The notes under the pieces are model-generated. The model saw only the letters and a list, made by a program, of their open reading frames with translations, had not been told where the DNA came from and did no database searches. This document shows positions 1 through 11,830 of a DNA stretch of 64,000 bases, in pieces. The stretch is from Siderastrea siderea (lineage: Eukaryota > Cnidaria > Anthozoa > Scleractinia > Rhizangiidae), in NCBI GenBank assembly GCA_964030785.1, contig OZ034974.1, positions 49,486,355 to 49,550,354 of the forward strand, written 5' to 3'. Every line of letters starts with the position of its first letter. Position 1 is the stretch's first letter. A program made the translations under genes and the position numbers.

Positions 1-3000
1 TTTATCAAGGAACATTCCAATGATGAAGACTAAAGCTCAAATAACTGGTCTGTGGAAGTATCCTGGCCAGTCTACCGGGACCGGCACACAGTTAAAGGTG
101 GCAGACACCATCAAATCACTTTCCATGGGGTTTCCATTGATCTGGTCATATGTTCCATATCATAACGTGTAAGCTGATCATGATGTGAAATCTCCTTGTT
201 GCATCAGAAATGAGAGAATCCGTGAATCGACTTTGATAATTGTGTTATGATTCAGGTTTCTTTAGTTCTGACAGTACTGAATAGATTGGTACTTGAAAAG
301 TGCTTGTTTTTCTGTGATCACAACTGTTTGATTTCTGAATAACCTGTGATATGCTGAGGCATTATTTTTGCCAGATGCAAAAATCGCAAGTGGACTTCTG
401 CTTTAAACATCTGTATGCATTAACATCAACCCATTCTGTCAATCTAAATCAACTTTGTGGTGGCATAATATTTGTAACAGAAGTTTTCTCACTGCAGTGA
501 AGTTCTCCCTGTTGAGTTAAAAATAATTCAACACAAGTTCCAGAATAAACAGTGAATTATCTAAAGTATCCAGAAAGATAACATTATCAAAGGTGCTCAG
601 CAGATTCCTCGTTTCTGATATGTGGAGGAAATGACATCTGGATGCACTCCAACTGGATGTGTGAATACCAGTAGCTCTGGTTTGGTAGACTAAATCTTAA
701 TAATGCTTTCATTTCAACACTTAAACAGCTATAAATTAGATCAAAGGATTCGAATTCAACCAGGCGAAGGTCACATTTTACTATAATTCCTCCAGTTTGG
801 GGGCTACAATAGTTTTTTTGATGTGGTGTCTACACAGTTATTATGACAAGATCATGTAGTTCAATAAGCCACATACAACAATTACATCAATTTTGTGGGA
901 GACCAGGCTTTATATTGTCCACAATAATTGTATGATATAAATAACCTGTTATAGGTTTCCTTAGATTCTGATGGACTTTCCGTCAAAAGAACTGTAAATT
1001 GTACATTATAATGATGTGACTTTATATGAATCGTTGTGATTCAGTGCTACAAACAAAGCAATTCACTGATAATACCAACGTAAAGTGCATTTCTACGACA
1101 ATATCTGTTGTAGTTTCGTTTATTAGTGTCTGCAGTTATCAGATAAATAATTGAGTTAAAAATAAGGATTGTTTTAATTAAAGGTAAAAAATAACTGTTT
1201 TACACTTTAACAGTTATAAGTAGATGTTAATAGTCAGAAATGAATGTTGTATTTAACTTTCTAACGTTTTGGTGATTAATGCATCAGGTTACAAAGTGCA
1301 TGATTGTTAAAATAATCTCTAATGGACTAGAAACATTTAGTCATATATAGTCATTCAATGATTTACTGATAGGAAAGCCTTCTTTTGTTTTAGGCCTAAA
1401 AAGTGAGTGTTAAAATGAAGTTGTTGTATTAACCCTTTCACTCCCAGAGTTAGTTATGGAAACACATAGGTGATTCTAACTTCTGAGTCTCTGGATGAAA
1501 TCCTATGGTGTGACCATTCAAATAAAACCTCTTCAGCAGTACTTTCACTTGGTACTATTCATATTTAAGTAATTTACAAAATGAAATTTGGGATTTGTCT
1601 TGAATTTTGATTTTTGGCACTCTTGGGAGTAAAAGGGTTAAATGGCATGGTCATAACACAGGATTGTCCTGAGTGTGTGATAAAAACTGGACCATGTAGA
1701 GTAAATTTGTATGTCTTCAGTAAAAATAATAGTTCATTAATTCTTTTGAAGCCTCACATGAACTACAAATATGGACAATAAATTAACCTGACTTCTGCAT
1801 TCATGGTTTTTGAGTGGTTACTGATTGAGAATCCAGTTATTTTATGAGCTTTTAAAGTTAGAAAGGTGAAATGGTGTGTTTATATGAAGTCTTTATCAGG
1901 TGTCCACACAACCAGTCTTAGCTTAACTAAGAGGGTTCTTTGTCTTAAGATTTAGATAATGAACACATTATTTCGTCTTGCTGAAGTTGAGAAATTCTGC
2001 CAAGGAAAGGACTATAGCGGTAACAATACTTTGAGGCTGCTCTATAAATAAACTTGTTGATGGAGCATGTGTTGTTTCTATTTTGTATTTACTGCCTGAA
2101 CAAAACACAGTTAACCTGTTCATTAACTAAATGAATCTGGTTGAATAACTAACCCGTGAAAGCTTTTCCAAGTTTTTTGCCTTCAATTTGAAAACATTTC
2201 CACCACCAAATGAGGAGTTTAATTAACACTAATTGGCTTTAAACACAATTTGACCTCTAACATCTTAAAATGGTCAAATTAATTGCAACGGGTAGTTGTG
2301 TTAATTAAGCCAGAATAAAACTGTACTGTGGGAGTTGTTCAGGTTTTATTTGAACTTTCCATTTTGACTCCTCCATAAAAAGAACACAGTAGACTTGGTT
2401 TAAGATAGTGAAAATTTGAGATAGCAAAAAGGAATTTCAAAATGACTGAACAACATCAAGGGAAATGGGTTTCAGCTCAGAATGACATAGTCACCTGAAA
2501 ACAGAGCTGAGAAAGTTCTTTTTATGGAGGGTTCTGTTTTTGCAGAAATAGGGTTTTGCCTAATTCATGTGCCTTCTATTCACTGTTCTGGTCAATCTAC
2601 CATTTCTAGTTCAGTCCATTCTGGCTCATGTGACCATTTGCCTTTGATCTATGACCAAAATACCCCAATATCTCAAACCTGCTATCTCAAATCCTCTTCT
2701 AACCATTTAATCCCTAAGAGTGATCAGAATCACATTTCCCCTCAATATCATAGCATAACCATGAAAAGAGGTCTGGAAGAATTGAGGTGTTTTTCAAAGA
2801 GAAAAGCATTGAATGTTGCTGAACAAGTGTTTTTATAGAGACAGAAGAATTATGCTGTGCACAGGGCTCAAAAAGGCATTCCTGCTCAGCCTGACTGAAT
2901 TGTGTAAACTGGCACAGATTGCACAAAACATGGTTTTGCTTTTTTGTTACCTTTGAGCCACATACCAAGAACACACAAGCCAGTTCCTGATTTAACTTTT

Positions 3001-4053
3001 TTCATGACCATGGTTAACATCCTTCAAGTGCTGGTGTGCAAATGAACAAGAAAATTTTCTGCTTTAGGTCTTGTAAAATTTTCTTCTCAATAAAAAAAAT
3101 TATACTGAGAGCCATTCCACATTTTCAGTTGGAACTTTTACTTAACTTGAGACAGCTTCTGCTACAAAGAGAAAGGCGCTTTTTTTGCAACATTTGAAAG
3201 TGCAATAACAGAGTAGCCCAACTAGCCACTTACAACTGCCAACTAATTACCAACAAAGTTTTTTTTCTGTGATTTGTACTGCTGTGTCCATGCATGACTG
3301 ATTATACAGAAATTTCTACTTAACTTTCATTGACTAACCGATCATTGTTTCAGCATTCTTTGAAAGAAAAGCCAAACAAAGCTAGAGAACTGAATGGCAG
3401 AAGATATTAACTACACTCACATAAAGTAATGAAAACCATTAAAAACTGTTTAGAAAACACTGAAATCTAAATATAAAAGCCTGATTGCACTTGTGAGATA
3501 CAAATGTAAGCACAAGGGTGTTCAAGGGTGACGTGAATGCGGATGCAAGCAAGAGGAATAACGCCTGCACATTTAGAATAGTTTTCCAAGAAGGGTGCAC
3601 TTGCATTAACTGTGCTCACACTTGCATGAGAAATGTTAAGCAACAGCAAAAAAAACGTCTTCGTTTCCTTGCAATTTCATTTTCAACATTCACAAAGAAT
3701 GGCTCTTGCACATTTCCCCAAGGATTTACATTTGCTGCCTCGTCCCCAGTTGCTCACGATCGCTTATCTGGGGGATCACGCCTACTCGGCCTTGGAAAGG
3801 CCAATGGAGGAGGCAGTTACATTTGCATCACACATGTGAACCAGGGCAAAAGTGTGGGGGGGGGGGGGGGGTGGAGGTAGGAGGATTGCTGCATTAAGCT
3901 GTCGCCAGTAAATGTGGTAACCTTGAGGTCACAGTATTTTGTGGTAGTGGGTAATAACATCAGTGAAGGTTTTCTGATAATGTTTTGATAAAATGTGATA
4001 AAACCTGTTTCCAAGAACTACAATTCACGTGAAAAACAACTTCACGACAAAAT
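1..4053. other. Gene-poor left flank, no confirmed gene
   Basis: I find no exon here that I can support. A frame open from base 2 to a stop near 172 on the plus strand could be the last exon of a gene starting left of the window, but another plus frame closes at 31-33 and nothing distinguishes them. AATAAA-type signals near 1785 and 2047 on the plus strand would fit a long 3' untranslated region of such a gene. The minus-strand 3' UTR of the zinc-finger gene ending at 4054 must also extend into this stretch. ORFs at 2524-2974 and 3467-3897 overlap on both strands, resemble no family and run through a poly-G tract near 3858, so I treat them as chance. Confidence 0.5.
1429..1641. mobile_element. 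TTAA-flanked MITE (piggyBac-like), 213 bp
   Basis: The element starts TTAACCCTTTCACTCCCA and ends with the imperfect inverse TGGGAGTAAAAGGGTTAA. Both ends carry the TTAA tetranucleotide followed by CCC, the signature of piggyBac-type termini and target sites. It has no coding capacity. Its core (about 1465-1560) aligns with the 106-bp satellite unit found elsewhere in the window (the run GTCTCTGGATGAAATCCT against GTCTGTGGATGAAATCCT in the satellite). Confidence 0.7.
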
Positions 4054-7000
4054 TTACACAAATGGCTGTTGAAAAGCTTGATTACCTACAGCAAAATTTT
4101 GAGTGAAATTAGTTGATTGTCCTGGTGGTAAGAATGGATAGCCTTGGCTTCCCATACTTGTTGAATTTTTGCTGGCTTTAACAAAGCTTGATGTGATTGG
4201 CGGCGGTGGTGTGGATGACATGGTGCCTCCTCTCCCTCTATTTCCCTGTCCACCTCTTGGTCCTGAAAAACACAATATATTTAACCCTTTAACATCCATA
4301 TTCTCCTCACTATTCTCCTTATATTTCTCATATTACTAGTAGGGCGAATTTGATTAAAAATCAAGACATTTTGTATTTGGTGATCATTTCCTTTATTCTC
4401 CTGGCCTGTATGTTTGATCAAGTAGTGATATTGTAAGGAGAAATTAGATGCTTGTCATGATTGGGACTTAAAGGTAAGTGCGATTATCAGACAGAAAAGG
4501 AATAAGTTATGAAATTTAGTAAGTCTTCATATCTACAATTTGCAACAAGAGCTTAACATGACAGAATAGGGGAGAAGGTAGTGAATCAGAACATTATCAT
4601 TTTATTTATTTTTTCAGAAAATTCGGTCATGACCATGGTTATCTGAAACCTCCACTTATCTGCATTGTGTTGGCTGGGATGCATTTACCTAGGACGAAGT
4701 TTTATAAAACAGACAAGTACCATTTGCTATTTATCCTGTCATTAGGATTGTGTGGTGCCAGAAACTATCCATACCCCCACCACAGAAGGTCATTGGAAAT
4801 TCCGAGGGGGGGGGGGGGGTCTTAAGGACCAAAAGTTTTAAAGGAAAGTATGAACCTAAACTGGAATTTCCAGATGGGTGGGGGGTTCAAACCAAAAAAA
4901 ACCCTCTGGTGGGGTGGGAGTATGAATATTTCCTGGAACAACACATTGTGTTGATTTGTCTGTTTGTTTTGTAAAAGCTAAAAATCAGTGTTCTAGCAGG
5001 CCTAAAGGACAGGGCATTCTGTCCTGCCATTTTTGCTAATCCTTTGCTCCTTTTCTTCGACCTGAGCATCCTGTCAGTGCAAGAAATTTGAGAGGTGGGC
5101 AGGAGTTGACAAGAAACCAAACATGGACTTTAATAACTCTGACTACCTCCCACATTACTTGCAGTTTACTTGCCCAGGTGAAGTAGATGCCATTGTACAG
5201 TTGCAAAAGTTGTCAAAAGGATTGGGTAACTACAAATTGAAAAATGGGAGTCCCTGGAGGCATTCTTCCAATAACATTTTAATAGCTTGAATAAGTAGAT
5301 CTTTTTGATTTCTTAACCCCTTTAATTTCTCCTTGTAATATCAATGCACAATTAAGTGCACAGCTGTTGAGAATTAAGGAAATGATCACCAGGGATGAAC
5401 TCTTTTGATATTTAAACAACTTCTCCCATCTAGCACTACAACAAATGTATGGCAACCAGTAAGGAAAATTGATATGCTGACATGGGGTCTCAAGGGTTAA
5501 AAATGGGTGTCCATAGGATAACTGGATGTCTTTCTAGTATAAGCACAGGGCAAAAACAATTTTCAATAATGGTCTGGTGGCAATGGTACAACTTGTAGCA
5601 CTGTAAATGTAAACTGTTGGCCTGGCAATTTATGAGGCTCTTGTTGAAAAGGGGTGCAAGTCATCACAAGTTTAGAAAAACCAATTTGTGTGCATAGATC
5701 TGCAGTGGGTCACCAAACGGACTAGCAACTAAATGAAAGTGGTAAAAACCCTTTTTCACACAGCCTTGCATGCACCTATACCAAAGCAGACAACACTGAT
5801 GCCAACTTGCATCGACTTGCATTGGGTGACCAAACGACAAAAACATCCATGGATTGTGTACAAATTAGGAGACGATCATGACTGCAAGTCATCACAAGAA
5901 CAAGCAAGTCGCAAGTCATTGCAAGTTTCCATGTTGAGTTGACTTGTGGCTCCACTTGTCTGGGGAGAAATACAATAAAACTTTTAACAAGCAGTAAGAC
6001 TGGCCATTCTGCTTACCTCCTCTACCCCTGCCCCTGCCCTGGCCACGCCCTCGCCCTCTTGCCGTCCCTCTAAACGTCCCAGTTACTTGCTGTCTTTGTG
6101 GTCTGTTGACTCTGTTCATGTGCTTTGGACTTGTCAAATGCTGTACAAGTTGATTCTGAGAATTAAAGTTTATATGACAATCCTCGCAGTAGAATATCTC
6201 TGGAGCTGTTGACGTCGCTGCTCCTATGACACAAACACACATGACAGTAAGCAATAACTTCAACCCTTTCACTTTCAGAGCTGTCACTTATGGAAACATT
6301 AAGGTGATTCTAACTTTTGAGTCTGTGGATGAACCCCTACATTGTAACCATTCAAATGACTCCTCTTCAGCAGTCTGTTCACATGGTACTATTCATGTTT
6401 TAGTATTTTACAAAATGAAATTCGCCTTCAATTTTGATTTTAGGCGGCTCATTAATTTCCATCATCATCGTTGTCGTCGTCCTCGTCATCATCATCAATA
6501 TCATTACCGTTACTATTATTATCATACTCCCAGGCAAATTATTGGTTAAGGATCTATTAGAAGGGGCAATGTAATAGAGGAAGGGGGCTTAAAAGAGAAA
6601 ATAATGTGAGTGTAACGGTGTAATGGAACATTTCCCTTGGGAGCGGGTTTCTGCCAGTAACAAAGGATATAATTATTACAATTACAATACTCACTAATTA
6701 TTATAATATTTTTTTTTTTGCATACAGCCTGGTAAGTTAAAATCAACAGTAGTAAAATTACTCCTCTTTGACCCGCAAGTTATGTGACCTTTGGTCATGA
6801 GAAAATTGCATTTGTCAGCATACGTTGCTAAGGGAAAAAATCCCTGTAGGAGAGGGGAATTTCTCAGAAATAGACCCCCCCCAAAAAATAGCACAACGTT
6901 TCCCTACTAAACTTATTTAGGCTAAATGCAAGACAAAAAGACAAATCTGGGGAAAAAATGTTATTAATACATGTACATACTAGAAACAGCATTCTTGTGC

Positions 7001-9571
7001 TTTGCACCCTTAAGATGCATATCCATCTGACTCTGGGAATTCACTTGCAAATGACAAAATTCACAATACAGTTCATTATTTTTTCCATCTAATGATGTCG
7101 GAGCTATTTCACTTGTGTTAGTATCAACCGATGGTGGTACTCCTGGTTGTTCCTGTGAAGGTTCACTGGCATCCGGTTCTTCTGTAGAAGGGGTAGAAAT
7201 ACCAGCTGACCCTGATACAGTGGGTTCCACGTTGTTGCTTCCTACCACAGCTTGTAACTTGCGTTTGTGTATCTGGCCATTAAAATGCTGCTCAGCCTGT
7301 GTTTTGGAGTTGAATCTTTTGCGGCAGATGACACATTCCAGATTGACACTACCCAGTTTCCTGGTTTGTCCTTTGGGGATTATTTCTGGAGAAGGATTTG
7401 AATCCAGTTCAGAACTGCTAGGATGTTCTTGAGTTGACCTGTCCATCTGGTTTGAAACAAGTAAAAAAAGTTATAATGAGCCCAAGATCTTTTAGGGCAT
7501 CCACAAACTTGAGATATAGTTGACAACTATGTGTGCTTGACAACTAAATTGACTCAACAACTATTAGTGCTCTATAGAGCTTTTCCACACAGCAGAGGCC
7601 AAATTATCAAAGCGTTTATGTTTTTATACAGGAGCTTGGGTTTCTTGGGCTTCTTAAGGATGGTGTCTGCAAATACAAAGGTATTTTTTGCCCGCCTTAA
7701 GACTAGGTGGGAAAAGCAGATCTTAGCAAGGGCTGTTGGAATCCAAACAGAAAATTGGGGAGTAACCACATTTTTTTCAGAGATAATTGAGTTTAAATTT
7801 GAGAAACAAATGTCATACATTGTTCTGTATTTTAACGCTTATTTAGAATTATGGTTGTCTCTGAGAAATGCATGGAGATCTGCTTTTCCCCCATAGTCAA
7901 CTTGTGCAACCCCTGTATTAGGGGGCACCACCCTTAAAAGGGCCTTACCAGGTGTTATTGTATGAAAACCATAATATAAATGAAGGGCCCGGTGGAAAAA
8001 AGGGCGTAAGTGATGACTTGAGGTTAAAATCGAAATTGCTCCGATTTAGCTGAACATTGGCACACAGGCTGGTTTTCAAGTGAGGAACGCTGTTGCGCAC
8101 TTATTTCTTGACCTGAGATCTAAAATTTGAAGAATTAGCGTATTACTTTTCCGTGAAAAGCTTTGTTGAACTCAACTCGCTCAAGTGATGCGTGAAAGAT
8201 TTCTTTTGTTCTCTGCCCGAACTAAAACAAAGGAATTCAACCTAGAATCCGCGGTCCTGTTGTTTTCTTTGTGTCAGTTTTAAGCAAAAGTAATACGCTA
8301 ATTCTTCAAATTGAAGCTCTCAGGTCAAGAAATAACTGCACAACAATGTTCCTTACAGGAAAACCAGCCTGTGTGCCAACCTTCAGCTGAATAGCAGCAA
8401 TTAAGATTTTCAACCCGCAATCATCACTTATGCCCTTTTTCCACCAGGCCCTTCAAATAATATCAACCATACACTTGTTTTGAAGCCACCTACAGTTTTC
8501 TCTACCAGCTTGGTTTATTAACTCAGGAAAAATAAATAAACAACAACCTGCAATCGATGTCCTTTTTCCCAGACACAAGTAACACACAAGCTTCATAATC
8601 ATATCTGTTCCACCTTATGAATAGCCAATTAAATTTTCATCTGGGAAGTGGCACATAATTAAAGCCCCAATAACGAAGTGTTTTACTTAATTATTATCTT
8701 TGTTTCTTGTTTCTTCTGCTTAATAACAACTAAATTAGTTGCAATAAGCAGACATCAACTTTAAATATTTATGTTAGAGCTTTTACAAAAACAGCTGAGA
8801 GACCCTAGTCAAATTTTAATTTTCCTCTATGAAAAAAATGCAATACTTTCTGAAGTGACAAAAACAAAAAGAAAATGCTTTTTTTTTCAAAATCTCGTTT
8901 TGCCACATTTCGCAACAAAAGGCAGACGAAATACATGTAATAACTTCAATAGATCCCTACAAGGTTTATTTTCACACAACAAAGCTTTAATCTAACCCCA
9001 AAGAAGAATTCAACTAACGCCTCATCGAAAAGAAATAAACACCGTAAATTTGAATAAATTAAGTTCTTGTAAATCAAAACAGAAAAAAACCCGACCATTT
9101 CAACCACAAAAATCTGTATAAAGTCTTGACTGGTAAAAGGATATCAAAGTATCACCGCTGACTGATTTGAATCTTGGTAGGAAAAAATTTAAATACATGT
9201 AACTGGCAAGAATGTTGTAAAATCTAAGGCCTTACCGCGCCTAATAAATCTGCTTTCGTTGCATTGATTTTATGGGTTTTTCCTTGCTTGTGCTGTGAAG
9301 CCTGACTTGGTGAATTGAGTTGTACGTTGCAGATTTCGCAGAAGAATTGCTGAGCAGGTTGTAGGGCCGGTTGCTTGTTGGGTATGCTGTTTTGGTGTTG
9401 ATTACTTGGCACTTTTCGCTTTCTTCCCGCAGTAAAAGCATTGCCATTGTTTGGCTGTTGAGGTGGAAGGTTAGTAGGCGGAATGGCGGCTGTTCCAGCG
9501 ATTTGACTAGGGTCAATATTCACAAAAGATGAGATGTACTGCTGTTGAGTAAAATGTTGAAAAGCCGCCAT
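4054..9571 (-). CDS. Four-finger matrin/U1-type C2H2 protein, ZNF385-like
   Basis: Four exons join in phase: 9236-9571, 6981-7446, 6017-6223 and 4054-4262, giving 405 residues. Four fingers share CX2CX12HX5H spacing: C78/C81/H94/H100, C150/C153/H166/H172, C240/C243/H256/H262 and C280/C283/H296/H302. This long-linker type with NSxxQAxxH cores is that of the ZNF385/ZNF346 (JAZ) and matrin families, which bind RNA, often double-stranded. After finger 4 comes a Gly/Arg tract of RG repeats split by the last intron, then a Pro/Gln/Asn-rich tail. A basic KRK near residue 51 may be a nuclear signal. Donors are GTAAGG, GTATGT and GTAAGC, and all acceptors end AG. The start is the first ATG of a long open exon below a GC-rich stretch. 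The ZNF385 assignment comes from finger architecture; the exact orthologue is not proven. Confidence 0.82.
4281..4476. mobile_element. TTAA MITE, second subfamily
   Basis: Starts TTAACCCTTTAACAT and ends GGGACTTAAAGGTAA. The interior (GTGATATTGTAAGGAGAAAT, GATCATTTCCTTTATTCTC) is shared with copies at 5313, 30447, 33748, 42222 and 52283. It lies 18 bases upstream, in transcript direction, of the last exon (acceptor at 4263-4264) of the ZNF385-like gene. Confidence 0.6.
4759..4935. mobile_element. Short C/G-rich inverted-repeat element, copy 1
   Basis: Left end CAGAAACTATCCATACCCCC, right end the inverse CTCCCACCCC...; the inverted ends match imperfectly. A second copy with the same ends lies at 41539-41709. 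Both are in introns. The class is unassigned. Confidence 0.45.
5313..5500. mobile_element. TTAA MITE, 188 bp
   Basis: Bounded by TTAACCCCTTTAATTTCTCC and CTCAAGGGTTAA. The interior has GGAAATGATCACCAGGGATG and a diverged copy of the same core seen at 30447 and 52283. It sits in intron 3 of the ZNF385-like gene. Confidence 0.6.
6255..6440. mobile_element. Degenerate MITE copy carrying the 106-bp core
   Basis: CAACCCTTTCACTTTCAGAG at the left parallels the 1429 element, followed by AAGGTGATTCTAACTTTTGAG and the rest of the satellite-like core. The right inverted end is missing or decayed. It begins about 30 bases upstream of the acceptor of ZNF385-like exon 3. Confidence 0.5.
6460..6530. repeat. 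Imperfect CAT/CGT trinucleotide microsatellite
   Basis: CATCATCATCGTTGTCGTCG and similar triplets, grading into ATT triplets. Intronic and non-coding. Confidence 0.7.
7982..8454. mobile_element. Long foldback MITE with about 170-bp inverted ends
   Basis: The left end GAAGGGCCCGGTGGAAAAAA is mirrored by the right end CCACCAGGCCCTTC. The two arms stay alignable for about 170 bases, for example GAAGAATTAGCGTATTACTT on the left and its inverse AAGTAATACGCTAATTCTTC on the right. AAAT flanks both sides (a possible target duplication). The central loop is about 120 bases. It has no coding capacity and lies in intron 1 of the ZNF385-like gene. Confidence 0.75.
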
Positions 9572-11830
9572 TTCGAAATTGCCGTGTCACTAATATTTCC
9601 GTCATGTAACAATCACCAAACAGTCGATCATCTCGTACCCAGATCTTTCCCACAGGGGAGGGCCGGAGGCAGGAGAAAGAGGGGGAAATTACGCAACATT
9701 GTGCAATATTTCGTAATCGAAAAAAGGCGGGAGCCACCAGGGCAACAAAAATAGGGCGGGAGCCGGGATTAAGGGGTACGGGAGGGCGGAAGTTTAAACC
9801 CCTCTGTCCCCCCAACCCCCGCCCAGGAAGGAAGAGTGAAACGGCAGGAATCCTGGAACGTAGTAACGTAGAGTCAGAATATTTTTTGTATAAGATCCTC
9901 TCCCGGTTCGAGATAACCTCGAACCTATCCATCCGTGGGGGATATCCCTTTCCCCTTATCGTTAACAGACCCAGTGCTCTTACGGGAGTGTTAACATTGA
10001 CCAGCCAGCTGCAAAACTTTTGTGTACTTTTCCAGCCTTAATACCTGCTCCATGCGTGGCCAAAATAATTGAATCGTGCAATCTGAATGATGTTCTAAGT
10101 AGTCCACGAACTCGCATTTCATCGGAACTTATCATTCCAAATGGTCTGTTAAACTAGTGGACGCCATACCCTTAGCACTTGCACCTCGGCAGGAAGTTGT
10201 TGACTAGCTTTAGAAAACTTTTTGAATTTTTTTTCAGTGTAAACTGACTAATTAAAACAAAACATCGGGTTTAAAGTACGGGAGAGGTACGAGAAAGGGA
10301 TGATGGGTGGGGGGGGGGGGGGGGAGAGAAAGACTGGTGGGCTGTTCTGCTTGAGGATAATGGCCTCGCAAGTGCAGATGAAATGGCGTCCTGTATGCTG
10401 AACTGCAAACGTTGGAGATGTTGGACGCCTCCTATCAGTTTACTAAGCGCAGTGTAAGGGCATTAAACTGCATTAGGCCCAACCCCCAAGACCACAATCA
10501 AACAACAACAAAAATAGAGAGCAGGACATTTTAATTACAGTGTCGATATCAGTGGGAATCGATTGAGGCAAATCCGAAGTGCTAAAAATGCACTACATTC
10601 AACGTTTGACAAAGCCCAGCGATCAACCTTTAAGTTTTCCATAGACTGCGAAAGGTCTTTCTTTTTCTTCAAGGACAGAATAGGACACAAGAAGAATCGG
10701 GAAGGGTGCAATCCAAACCACGAGGAACGACAGGAAGAGGCAAACCCGAGGAAGAGAAAAATATTGCCCCCTCGTTCAACGCAGTTGGCAGTGAAGTAGA
10801 TACGTCATCCTTGATTCCTCGCGCCCTTTATTGTCGTTGAAGAAAACTAGCTACTGCTTCCAGTCTAGGCTGTGCCGCCGATTTGACTATAAAGTTGAGA
10901 TTTACCGTATTTTCAAATGGCACCCTCAGAGGCCGTATATGACTGTCCTACTATCTCAAGCCAGCACAACTTTTTGAAGTTTACTTTAAAAATACTCAGT
11001 ATTATTTTTCACTATTTTACGTTTAGCAAGTAATAACGTTTTCGTTTCAATGAACTTTGAGCCAGAGTGGTTTTCTAAATTGACTGTGAAAAGCACAAAC
11101 TGATGTCATCGTAATGATGCGCTTGCTGTTTCTATTCTGAGCTGATTTGTTAGTTACAAAATTAATTTTTTCAACCAATCAGCAGCCAGAACTAATCCAA
11201 TCGTGACTTGTCCAGACATCTTTTTCTGTACTTGGCAAAAGAACCACGTTTTCCCGCGCCCGAAACTAGTTGCACACTTCCCTCAGCTGCGAACCTGTTC
11301 ATGTTCCAAGGCCGTTTAAAGGGACAGCTTTTCTTTCAAGCTTATCGCATCAAGTAAGGTGGCTTTTCTTCGTAACGTTGCAGACTATTTAAAAGACTCT
11401 GTCTTGCTATATAAGTTGGGTTCATTGTCAAAATATGTACCCTTGCAAATGAAAGTTTACCGATATCTCGTCCCCGTTCTCAAACACATTTTGCAAAGTA
11501 CTTCAAAACGAAACGTAAATCTTTCTTTTGACTGGTCATATGTAGAATTTAATTCATCGATAGTGTCAAATGTTAGAATCACCTTGTATAGCACAACAGG
11601 GAATACTGAAATGCTTAATTGCTTAGTAGCTATCATTTCATTGATCGCTTATAATATCTATCCCTTTTCTAATAGCTTATAAGTTCATTGCGTTATTAGC
11701 CGTGAGTCTGCTGTGACTGATCAGACACAAACACTGTATGTATCGGTTTTGCTTTTAGGACAGTCATTGGAAAACCACTCTACTGAGCAAACTTTAATAA
11801 TGAGCTACTAGTTAAGTGTAAAAGCTTTCG
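9572..11830. other. Intergenic: ZNF385-like promoter side and IRF 3' flank
   Basis: Immediately upstream of the ZNF385-like start (9572-9960) the sequence is GC-rich with C and G runs, plausible for a promoter, but I see no clear TATA box. A poly-G tract lies near 10310-10324. The 78-codon plus-strand ORF at 10563-10799 is lysine/arginine-rich, has no family resemblance and no splice context, so it is not called. A minus-strand ATTAAA at 11793-11798, just past the IRF stop, and an AATAAA at 10827-10832 are candidate IRF polyadenylation signals. One arm of a large inverted repeat occupies 11285-11655. Confidence 0.5.
11285..11655 (+). repeat. Large inverted repeat, left arm
   Basis: Aligns over about 370 bases with the reverse complement of 16845-17242. 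Shared blocks include GCGAACCTGTTCA, TTTAAAGGGACAGC, CAAACACATTTTGCAAAGTA and CTTCAAAACGAAACGTA. The distal part of the arm carries one diverged 106-bp satellite unit (CACCTTGTATAGCACAACAG). It lies just downstream of the IRF stop codon. Confidence 0.75.

Noticed and set aside
2..172. 3'-terminal exon of an upstream plus-strand gene
   Set aside because: The frame is open only 57 codons, with no acceptor visible and a competing frame stopping at 33; kept as a remark, not called.
10563..10799. Basic 78-codon ORF
   Set aside because: No homology that I recognise, no conserved start context, and it lies in intergenic sequence.
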